Below are positions 57,768-64,000 of a DNA stretch of 64,000 nucleotides, piece by piece; position 1 is the stretch's first letter, and each line of letters begins with the position of its first letter. The notes under the pieces were generated by a model. That model searched no databases, was not told the DNA's origin, and saw nothing but the letters and a program-made list of their open reading frames with translations. The stretch spans positions 87,080 through 151,079 of the forward strand of contig NZ_JAKNUW010000002.1 of the NCBI RefSeq assembly GCF_023155805.1, given 5' to 3'. The position numbers were made by a program, and so were the translations under genes. The stretch is from Micrococcus lacusdianchii (GTDB taxonomy: Bacteria > Actinomycetota > Actinomycetes > Actinomycetales > Micrococcaceae).

Positions 57768-58637
57768 TCAGGCGCCGAGTGGCAGTCGACTCCGCACTCC
57801 GGCGGGCAAGCGGTCGGCCACTGCGAGGATGCGCTCCTTGTGGGGGCGCAGCCGGTACTTCACCGCGCTCATGGCATCGGTGCGGATCTCTCGACGGCGA
57901 CGCGCGGCTCCGGCGAGCGGGCTGCGGGTGCGCACGTGGTACTTGTCCAGCAGCGCCTCGGGGACCAGCTCCTGGCCGACGCCGAACCGGTCCGCGAATC
58001 GGGCCACGCCGAGCTCCTTGTCCGGGTAGCCCGTGAAGTGCATGACGAACGCGTCCGAGAGGTTGTGCTCGTAGTAGTGCCCTCGCGAGTTCAGCTCGTG
58101 GTGCCCGACGATCCGCACGAGGTCCTCATGGCCGCCGGTGCGGATGGCCCACCACATCTGGTCCTGGTCGCCGTTCGTGAACAGGCCGTCGCGGTCCTCA
58201 TCCCACCAGGCGCGCACCGTGGCGAGGTCAGCCGTGGCCATGGCCTCCACCAACGCCCGCCCGACGCCCGAGTTGTGGATGAGCATGACGCCCGTGTTGA
58301 TGCGGGACCAAAACCCGTTGGGCTCCAGGGGCCCCTCGGCAATGACCAGGTCCTGCCCGTCCTTCTCGGCCGCTGCCACCAGATCCGTGATGTTGCTGGC
58401 TTCGAAGTCCGTGAAGTAGGCGTCGTCGTCCATCCACACCAGCCACTCGTAGTGGGGGAGGAGGCGGCGGATGATGGAGACTTTGTAGTCGAACTTGGTG
58501 GCGATGTGCGGGTCGATCCCCGTCTCCACGCGGTAGTCCAGGCCGTGCTCGCGGGCGTAGATCGCATGGTTGACGTAGAAGCGGAGGCGGATCTCGTCAC
58601 CGCCGGAGACGATGCCGATGCGAGGGACGGTGGTCAT
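57768..58637 (-). CDS. glycosyltransferase, GT34-like (GMA12/MNN10 type)
   Basis: A 289-residue predicted cytoplasmic glycosyltransferase with a GT-A fold. The segment K-V-S-I-I-R-R-L-L-P then Y-E-W-L-V-W-M-D70-D-D72 matches the K...EW..W.D.D pattern of the fungal GMA12/MNN10 family; the DxD would hold the metal and nucleotide sugar. N-G-D-Q-D-Q and a late F-T-G-Y-P-D-K motif follow. A GGAAGGA ribosome binding site precedes ATG 58637. The gene is less GC-rich than pmt and not part of the usual pmt-rsmI pair, which suggests a later insertion. Donor and acceptor unknown. Confidence 0.75.
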   Translation of the reverse strand: MTTVPRIGIVSGGDEIRLRFYVNHAIYAREHGLDYRVETGIDPHIATKFDYKVSIIRRLLPHYEWLVWMDDDAYFTDFEASNITDLVAAAEKDGQDLVIAEGPLEPNGFWSRINTGVMLIHNSGVGRALVEAMATADLATVRAWWDEDRDGLFTNGDQDQMWWAIRTGGHEDLVRIVGHHELNSRGHYYEHNLSDAFVMHFTGYPDKELGVARFADRFGVGQELVPEALLDKYHVRTRSPLAGAARRRREIRTDAMSAVKYRLRPHKERILAVADRLPAGVRSRLPLGA

Positions 58638-58676
58638 GGGGCGATCCTTCCACACGGTTGATTGAGACGTTCGGAC

Positions 58677-58682
58677 TAGGGT
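58677..58682 (+). promoter_or_regulatory. -10 element of rsmI, leaderless type
   Basis: TAGGGT ends 6 bases before the ATG at 58689; an AT-rich TTGATT-containing stretch lies upstream. Confidence 0.5.
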
Positions 58683-58688
58683 CGGCCC

Positions 58689-59582
58689 ATGAGCTTCACG
58701 GAGAAGGAGAAGGGTGCTGTTGGTCGTGAGGGATGCATCGTCCTGGCCGCCACGCCCATCGGCAACCTCGGCGACGCCACCGCGCGGCTGAGGGAGCTGC
58801 TGGCCACCGCGGACGTGATCGCCGCGGAGGACACCCGCACCACCCGCCGGCTCTGCCAGGCGCTCGGGGTGGTCCCGACCGGGCGCATGATGGCGCACCA
58901 CGAGCACAATGAGGCCGCCTCCGCGCAGGGCCTGCTGGACCAGGTGCGGGCCGGCGCCACCGTGGTGATGGTCTCCGACGCCGGCATGCCCGCCGTCTCC
59001 GACCCCGGCCATCGCCTGGTGGCCGCGGCTGTGGAGGCCGGCCTGCCCGTCACGTGCGCGCCGGGCGCCAGCGCCGTGACCACCGCGCTCGCCCTGTCCG
59101 GACTCCCCACAGCCCGCTTCGCCTTCGACGGGTTCCTGCCCCGCAAGGACGGCGAGCGTCGCCGCCGCCTCGAGGAGATCCGCACCGAGGCGCGCACGGT
59201 GGTCTACTTCGAGTCCCCGCAGCGCACGGCGGCCGCGATCGCGGCCGTGGCCGAGGTGCTGGGCGAGGGGCGCCCGGCCTGCGTGGCCCGGGAGCTGACC
59301 AAGCTGCACGAGGAGGTCGTCCGTGGCACGGCCGGTGAGCTCGCCGCGTGGGCCGCCGAGCGGGAGGCGGGGGAGGGGATCCGCGGCGAGGTGGTCCTCC
59401 TGGTGGGTCCGGCCCGCGCGGAGGACGTCGTCCCGACGTCGGACGCGGACGTGGTGGCGGAGGTCGCCGCGCTCACGGAGTCCGGCACCCGGCTGAAGGA
59501 GGCGGTGGCGACGGTAGCCGCTGCGCACGGGCTGCGCAGCCGGGAGCTGTACCAGACCGTGCTCGACGCGCGGCGGGGGTGA
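58689..59582 (+). CDS. rsmI: 16S rRNA 2'-O-methyltransferase (C1402)
   Basis: Methylates the ribose of C1402 in 16S rRNA. The 297-residue protein has the tetrapyrrole-methylase-fold motifs [27 protein letters not shown] and P-G-A-S-A-V. The C-terminal helical domain with L-x-x-R-E-L-Y-Q-T is complete. It pairs functionally with RsmA, encoded downstream. Confidence 0.96.
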   Translation: MSFTEKEKGAVGREGCIVLAATPIGNLGDATARLRELLATADVIAAEDTRTTRRLCQALGVVPTGRMMAHHEHNEAASAQGLLDQVRAGATVVMVSDAGMPAVSDPGHRLVAAAVEAGLPVTCAPGASAVTTALALSGLPTARFAFDGFLPRKDGERRRRLEEIRTEARTVVYFESPQRTAAAIAAVAEVLGEGRPACVARELTKLHEEVVRGTAGELAAWAAEREAGEGIRGEVVLLVGPARAEDVVPTSDADVVAEVAALTESGTRLKEAVATVAAAHGLRSRELYQTVLDARRG

Positions 59583-59632
59583 CACCCATCCCGCGGGCCG
59601 GACTGGCCGCTGACGTCGCCCATGCAAAGCAA

Positions 59633-59659
59633 CCGCCTGCAACCGAAGGCTGCAGGCGG
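59633..59659. terminator. terminator between rsmI and the DUF3800 gene
   Basis: A 9-bp perfect stem (59633-59641 with 59651-59659), usable by both convergent genes. Confidence 0.6.
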
Positions 59660-59788
59660 CGCGGCAAGTGGATAAGAAGCTGTATCTGCTCTCTCTATGC
59701 AGACATCCTGGGTGTGGACTGAAAAGTCCGGCCCAGTGCGGCCGAGGTGGAGGCTGACAAGCCAGTCCAAGGCCGTCCTCTGAGTGTA

Positions 59789-60583
59789 CTACGCAGGTGC
59801 AGCAGGTGGGGAGAGGGGGCCCCGTCCTTGCGGCACGACTGCTCCTCGCAGCTCTCGGAGGGAGACCTCGTGAGACGTCTGGATCGAGAGATTGGGCTGC
59901 CTCACGTCGTCCAGCGTGGCGAGCCCGAAGGCGGCGGCCACATGCTTGGCCAATTGCCCCTTGGGGTTCTGCTTGGCGTTGAAGGCGGCGAGGCCACCGT
60001 CCGCGACCGTCTTCCGGTAGAAGAAGACGGCTGACGCGAGGAGGTCGGCGACCTGCAGGGGCGGGCAGGTCTGGGAGTCGAGACTCACACCCGTCAAGAA
60101 GCGCTTGTTCCCGAACCGCCCGTTCAGCTGATTGATGAGAGTTCCTCCGTAGTCGACCCCGGCAGGAACAGAGATGCCATCCGTCAGGACTGTGGCCAGC
60201 TCTCGGCGAGTCACCATCCCCCTCAGCAGACGGTCCGCGGCGAAGAGGTGGCCGCGCCACGTCTCGGAGCCCTCCCACGGGTCGAAATGACTCTTGTCCA
60301 GGACGAACACGCCGAACTCGCACCCTATGTCGACGGCCGCGGTCATCACATCGCGGAACACCACCACGTTGTTCTTGGTGGCACCGGCAAACTTGATCTC
60401 CTTCAGGTTGTTCCGGTGGTGCCGGTCCAAGACCTCGAGGATCTTCCTGCTGAGCTGATCCGGCCGATCCGTCTTGACTGCGGCGGTCACGAAGTGGGTG
60501 CCCAGGCTTCCCTTGGATCCCGCCTCGTCGACGAAGTAGACGGTGCCGCGCACGTCTGGCGGGAGAGTGATGTTCCTTCCCAT
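59789..60583 (-). CDS. DUF3800 domain protein, likely horizontally acquired
   Basis: DUF3800 proteins have a predicted RNase H-like nuclease fold and turn up in mobile or defence settings; no function is proven. The 264-residue protein has the family opening Y-F-V-D19-E20-A-G, K-E-I-K-F, V-L-D-K-S and D-S-Q-x-C-P-P-L-Q-V-A-D-L, whose acidic residues would form the active site. Base composition is near 55% GC in places against about 73% around it, and codons rare here occur (AGG, CGA, GCA, CAA, and ATA at 60326-60328). No partner gene, integrase or repeat lies beside it. Confidence 0.8.
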   Translation of the reverse strand: MGRNITLPPDVRGTVYFVDEAGSKGSLGTHFVTAAVKTDRPDQLSRKILEVLDRHHRNNLKEIKFAGATKNNVVVFRDVMTAAVDIGCEFGVFVLDKSHFDPWEGSETWRGHLFAADRLLRGMVTRRELATVLTDGISVPAGVDYGGTLINQLNGRFGNKRFLTGVSLDSQTCPPLQVADLLASAVFFYRKTVADGGLAAFNAKQNPKGQLAKHVAAAFGLATLDDVRQPNLSIQTSHEVSLRELRGAVVPQGRGPLSPPAAPA

Positions 60584-60612
60584 GTGACCCTTCCACGAGT
60601 TCTGTGGGGTCC

Positions 60613-60709
60613 AGCGTAGGCCTCATGGCCACAGTCATTCGGTGGCTCGGCGAGGCTCGTTCACGAGGGCGGGCCCACTCGAGACCGCAGGCCCGCCCCT
60701 CGCTAGGAT
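60613..60709. promoter_or_regulatory. divergent promoters of the DUF3800 gene and gabD
   Basis: TACGCT on the minus strand (60613-60618) serves the DUF3800 gene, and TAGGAT on the plus strand (60704-60709) serves gabD. Between them is a 9-bp hairpin (60667-60675 with 60690-60698), possibly an old terminator. Confidence 0.45.
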
Positions 60710-60827
60710 CCGGATCAGGTCCGGCGTCCACCCGCGCCGGAATACGGCGCCGCTGCGCCCCGTTCCTTGTTCATGGAGGGCGGCGTCGGAGCCGCCCCTC
60801 GCTCCACCGATTCGAAAGAGGTGCCCC

Positions 60828-62315
60828 ATGACCGTGACCGACGAGCGCGAGAAGGCCCTGCTGGACTCCGTCCCCACCGGCCTGCTGATCGACGGCGAGT
60901 GGCGTGACGCCTCCTCGGGGAAGACCTTCGACGTGAAGGACCCGGCCACCGGCAAGGTCCTGGCGAGCCTCCAGGACGCGAACTCGGACGACGCGATGGC
61001 CGCGTTCGATGCGGCGTGCGCCGCGCAGGCGGACTGGGCCCGCACCCCCGCCAAGGAGCGCGCGGACATCCTGCGCCGCGCCTACGACATAATCAACGAG
61101 CGCGCCGAGGACTTCGCCCTGCTCATGACCCTCGAGATGGGCAAGCCCCTGGCCGAGGCCTGCGGCGAGGTCGCCTACGGCAACGGCTTCCTGCGCTGGT
61201 TCTCCGAGGAGGCCGTGCGCCACTACGGCCGCACGCTGATCATGCCCGAGGGTGCGCTGCGCATGCAGGTGCACCACAAGCCGGTGGGCCCCTGCCTGCT
61301 GATCACCCCCTGGAACTTCCCGCTGGCGATGGCCACCCGCAAGGTGGGCCCCGCCGTCGCCGCCGGCTGCACCATGGTGCTGAAGGCCGCGAAGCTCACC
61401 CCGCTGACCACGCAGCTCTTCGCGCAGGTCATGCAGGAGGCGGGCCTGCCGAAGGGTGTGCTGAACGTGGTGGCCGGCTCCTCCGCCTCGGCCATCTCCG
61501 GGCCGATCATGCAGGACACCCGGCTGCGCAAGGTCTCCTTCACGGGCTCCACCCCGGTGGGCGTGAAGCTCATGAAGGATGCCGCGGACAACGTCCTGCG
61601 CACCTCCATGGAGCTCGGCGGCAACGCCCCGCTGATCGTGTTCGAGGACGCGGACCTGGACAAGGCCGTGGAGGGCGCGTTCGCGGCCAAGCTGCGCAAC
61701 ATGGGCGAAGCCTGCACCGCAGCGAACCGCTTCCTGGTGCACGAGTCCGTGGTGGACGAGTTCACGCAGAAGTTCGTGGCCAAGCTGGAGGCCCTCAAGC
61801 CGCTGCGCGGCACGGACCCGGAGTCCACCCTCGGCCCGATCGTGGATGAGGGCGCCCGCGACGACATCCACGAGCTGGTCACCCGTGCCGTGGAGGCCGG
61901 CGGCGAGATCCTCACCGGCGGCGAGAAGATCGAGGGCGAGGGCTACTTCTACGCCCCCACCGCCCTGAAGGTGCAGAAGGGCAACCCGATCCTGCAGGAG
62001 GAGATCTTCGGTCCCGTGGCACCGATCGTCACCTTCTCCACGGAGCAGGAGGCCATCGAGATGGCCAACGACACCGTGTACGGCCTCGCCTCCTACGTGT
62101 TCACCGAGGACGCCGCCCGCATGTACCGCGTGGCCGAGCAGATCGACTTCGGCATCATGGGCGCCAACGTGGGCGTGGTCTCCAACCCGGCCGCGCCGTT
62201 CGGCGGCGTCAAGCAGTCCGGTCTGGGCCGCGAGGGCGGCGCCGAGGGCATCGAGGAGTACACCACGGTGCAGTACGTCGGCATCCCCGACCCCTTCGCC
62301 GGGCAGAAGGCCTGA
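60828..62315 (+). CDS. gabD: NAD(P)-dependent succinate-semialdehyde dehydrogenase
   Basis: Oxidises succinate semialdehyde to succinate, linking GABA-type compounds to the TCA cycle and Sdh. The 495-residue aldehyde dehydrogenase has the general base E262 in M-E-L-G-G-N and the nucleophile C296 in G-E-A-C-T-A, with T-P-W-N-F-P near residue 160. Residue context favours the succinate-semialdehyde group, but related aldehydes are possible. ATG 60828; codon 88 is ATA (61089-61091). The leader is about 115 bases. Confidence 0.88.
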   Translation: MTVTDEREKALLDSVPTGLLIDGEWRDASSGKTFDVKDPATGKVLASLQDANSDDAMAAFDAACAAQADWARTPAKERADILRRAYDIINERAEDFALLMTLEMGKPLAEACGEVAYGNGFLRWFSEEAVRHYGRTLIMPEGALRMQVHHKPVGPCLLITPWNFPLAMATRKVGPAVAAGCTMVLKAAKLTPLTTQLFAQVMQEAGLPKGVLNVVAGSSASAISGPIMQDTRLRKVSFTGSTPVGVKLMKDAADNVLRTSMELGGNAPLIVFEDADLDKAVEGAFAAKLRNMGEACTAANRFLVHESVVDEFTQKFVAKLEALKPLRGTDPESTLGPIVDEGARDDIHELVTRAVEAGGEILTGGEKIEGEGYFYAPTALKVQKGNPILQEEIFGPVAPIVTFSTEQEAIEMANDTVYGLASYVFTEDAARMYRVAEQIDFGIMGANVGVVSNPAAPFGGVKQSGLGREGGAEGIEEYTTVQYVGIPDPFAGQKA

Positions 62316-62344
62316 TCCCGCCGGGCGGCTCAGTGCCCGGTCCC

Positions 62345-62392
62345 GACGACGCCGGTCCCGTCACCTTGCGAGGCGACGGGGCCGGCGTCGTC
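62345..62392 (+). terminator. terminator after gabD
   Basis: An 18-bp stem with one G-U pair (62345-62362 with 62375-62392), ending three bases before the tatD -10 hexamer. Confidence 0.85.
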
Positions 62393-62394
62393 CG

Positions 62395-62400
62395 TAGAGT
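62395..62400 (+). promoter_or_regulatory. -10 element of tatD, leaderless type
   Basis: TAGAGT ends 7 bases before the ATG at 62408; no ribosome binding site. Confidence 0.55.
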
Positions 62401-62407
62401 GGGGGCC

Positions 62408-63379
62408 ATGCCCGATCACGCGCCGACCCCCGATCCGTCCGTGCCCGAGGACTACCGGACCCCTCACGCACCCTCCGTCGCCAAGGACGGCGGTCCCCGG
62501 CGGGACACCCGCGAGGAGAAGACCGGGAAGAAGCGTCGCTTGGAGTACCCGCCGGCGCCCGAACCGCTGCCTGTGCCCGTGATGGACAACCACACGCACC
62601 TGGACTTCCGGGACGGGCTGGTCCACGTGGACGTGCACCAGGCCATGGACGCCGCCGAGGCTGTGGGCGTGGTGGGAGCGGTGCAGGTGGCATGCGATGT
62701 GGAGTCCGCCCGCTTCACCGTCCAGGCGATCGAGGCCGAGCCGCGCCTGCTCGGGGCCATCGCCCTGCACCCCAACGACGCCGCCCGCCTCACCGCCCGC
62801 GGGGAGTTCGAGGAGGCGTTCGCGGTGATCGAGGAGCTTGCCGCGCACCCTCGGGTGAGAGCGGTGGGAGAGACCGGGCTGGACTACTTCCGCACCCGTG
62901 AGGAGGAGGGCCATGCCGCGCAGCAGGAGTCCTTCCGGCGCCACATCCGCCTGGCCCGCGCGCTGGGCAAGGCGCTGCAGATACACGACCGGGACGCCCA
63001 CGAGGACGTGGTCCGCATCCTCCTGGAGGAGAAGGCGGCAGGCGGCCTGCCCCCGCACGTGGTGTTCCACTGCTTCTCCGGCGGCCCCGACCTGGCCCGC
63101 ACCTGCGCCGAGCACGGGTGGCATGCCTCCTTCGCCGGGCCGGTGACCTTCAAGGCCAACGACGGGCTCCGGGAAGCCCTCCGGCTGCTGCCGCAGGAGC
63201 TGATCCTGGTGGAGACGGACGCGCCGTTCCTCACGCCCCACCCGCACCGAGGCCGACCCAACGCGCCGTACCTCATCCCGCTCACCCTGCGCGCCATGGC
63301 GGAGGCCCGAGGGGAGGACGTGGCGGATCTGGCCGGTGCCGTCGCTGCGAGCACCCGCACGGTGTACGGGGAGTTCTGA
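62408..63379 (+). CDS. tatD: TatD family metal-dependent DNase
   Basis: TIM-barrel metal hydrolase; relatives are 3'-5' exonucleases in DNA repair. The 323-residue protein has the metal motif H62-T-H64-L-D, G-E-T-G-L-D-Y, H-x-R-D-A-H, V-F-H-C-F-S-G and V-E-T-D-A-P-F-L. About 57 charged residues precede the domain, unlike most TatD proteins, which begin near the H-x-H. Codon 151 is AGA and codon 192 is ATA, both very rare here. Followed by rsmA as in other actinobacteria, but without rpfB between. Confidence 0.93.
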   Translation: MPDHAPTPDPSVPEDYRTPHAPSVAKDGGPRRDTREEKTGKKRRLEYPPAPEPLPVPVMDNHTHLDFRDGLVHVDVHQAMDAAEAVGVVGAVQVACDVESARFTVQAIEAEPRLLGAIALHPNDAARLTARGEFEEAFAVIEELAAHPRVRAVGETGLDYFRTREEEGHAAQQESFRRHIRLARALGKALQIHDRDAHEDVVRILLEEKAAGGLPPHVVFHCFSGGPDLARTCAEHGWHASFAGPVTFKANDGLREALRLLPQELILVETDAPFLTPHPHRGRPNAPYLIPLTLRAMAEARGEDVADLAGAVAASTRTVYGEF

Positions 63380-63427
63380 CGCCGGTCCTCGGAGCGGACC
63401 CCGCCCGTAGCGTGTCCGACCCGCCGG

Positions 63428-63433
63428 TAGACT
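63428..63433 (+). promoter_or_regulatory. -10 element of rsmA, leaderless type
   Basis: TAGACT ends 7 bases before the ATG at 63441. Confidence 0.5.
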
Positions 63434-63440
63434 CCCCGGC

Positions 63441-64000
63441 ATGGTCCCGCCCCCCGACGCCGCCGCCACCGCGCCCCTGTTGAGCGCCGCCGACGTGCGC
63501 CGCCTCGCGGCCGAGCTGGACCTGCGCCCCACCAAGCAGTGGGGCCAGAACTTCGTGATCGACCCCAACACCATCCGCCGGATCGTGGCGGCCGCCGAGC
63601 TGGGGCCGGAGGAGCACGTCCTGGAGATCGGTCCCGGTCTGGGCTCGCTGACGCTGGGGCTGCTGGACGCCGCAGCCGCCGTCACGGCCGTGGAGATCGA
63701 CCCGGTCACGGCCGCCCGTCTGCCCCGCACGGCGCAGGAGTTCCGGCCTGAGCGCGCCGCGGATCTGGCGGTCCTCCATGCGGACGCCCTCGCCCTGTCT
63801 GAAGAGCAGATCGACGGTGTCCGCCCGGCCGCGGCCGCCACCGGCCCCACCGCGCTGGTGGCCAATCTGCCCTACAACGTGGCCGTGCCCGTCCTGCTCC
63901 ACGCCCTCGCGGAGCTGCCGGGCCTGCGCCACGGCCTGGTCATGGTGCAGGAGGAGGTCGCGGACCGGCTGGCCGCCCCACCCGGGTCCCGCACCTACGG
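63441..64000 (+). CDS. rsmA: 16S rRNA adenine dimethyltransferase (partial, 3' end cut off)
   Basis: KsgA/RsmA dimethylates A1518 and A1519 of 16S rRNA during 30S maturation. The first 186 codons are in the window. Visible motifs are K-Q-W-G-Q-N-F near residue 32, the SAM-binding E-I-G-P-G-L-G-S-L (62-70), and the catalytic N-L-P-Y-N near 140. The frame is open to the window end, so this is a truncation by the window, not a broken gene. Confidence 0.94.
   Translation, partial: MVPPPDAAATAPLLSAADVRRLAAELDLRPTKQWGQNFVIDPNTIRRIVAAAELGPEEHVLEIGPGLGSLTLGLLDAAAAVTAVEIDPVTAARLPRTAQEFRPERAADLAVLHADALALSEEQIDGVRPAAAATGPTALVANLPYNVAVPVLLHALAELPGLRHGLVMVQEEVADRLAAPPGSRTY

Noticed and set aside
60642-60827. 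Upstream extension of the gabD frame
   Set aside because: It would run through the promoter hexamer and hairpins; no ribosome binding site, and the family begins near ATG 60828.

Overview
The window is about 73% GC, and its genes, mycothiol chemistry (Mca), WhiB regulator, GPP34, DUF4307, DUF4245 and TIGR03089 proteins place it in a high-GC Actinomycetota chromosome. Gene content and order fit a small-genome member of the Micrococcaceae, most likely Micrococcus; the genus is my inference, not something the sequence proves. It is an ordinary chromosomal core region: no phage, transposase, CRISPR array or plasmid gene is visible. Blocks of gene order that I recall from Mycobacterium tuberculosis recur here (sdh with add/deoA/cdd; mazG-eno-FtsB-DUF501-ppx; greA-DUF4307-mca; phoH-fum-glpX-DUF4245; manA-LCP-purE/K-GtrA-TIGR03089-whiB2-DUF3499; pmt-rsmI and tatD-rsmA).

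Layout. 1-1272: three small membrane-protein genes. 1347-4924: succinate dehydrogenase sdhCDAB on the minus strand. 5086-7570: mannose-1-phosphate guanylyltransferase and an M20 amidohydrolase. 7763-17055: a nucleoside uptake and breakdown cluster (lipoprotein, two-domain ATPase, two permeases, cytidine deaminase, thymidine phosphorylase, DedA, adenosine deaminase). 17081-23298: MazG, enolase, FtsB-like protein, a fused DUF501-Ppx protein, type II NADH dehydrogenase. 23377-23450: a tRNA with anticodon UAA. 23649-28296: YccA/Bax-inhibitor protein, aldose epimerase, AI-2E permease, threonine dehydratase. 28303-33931: GPP34, GreA, DUF4307, Mca, TrhA, UppS, rhomboid. 34136-43746: PhoH, a candidate small RNA, prepilin peptidase, fumarase, methyltransferase, CDGSH and HO-like iron proteins, carbonic anhydrase, DUF4245, GlpX, ManA. 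43785-52993: LCP transferase, PurE/PurK, GtrA, TIGR03089, WhiB2-like, DUF3499, AhcY, TIGR01906. 53017-64000: ene-reductase, acyl-CoA ligase, protein mannosyltransferase, a glycosyltransferase, RsmI, a foreign-looking DUF3800 gene, GabD, TatD, RsmA (cut by the window end).

How it fits together. Mannose supply (ManA, ManC) meets mannose use (Pmt, GtrA, the DxD glycosyltransferase) and envelope assembly (UppS, LCP). Sdh, FumC, Ndh, Eno and GlpX cover central carbon and respiration. Nucleoside uptake feeds Cdd, DeoA and Add. Regulation appears light: WhiB is the only recognisable DNA-binding regulator. At least 19 genes have a TANNNT -10 hexamer ending 6 to 8 nt before the start codon and so look leaderless.

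The most interesting items are a four-hairpin candidate small RNA at 35706-35864 with its own promoter and terminator, a two-state-looking leader before the YccA gene, a short-variable-loop tRNA reading UUA/UUG, a 22-bp palindrome at the predicted deoA transcription start, the DUF501-Ppx fusion, and AUA/AGA codons inside conserved genes.
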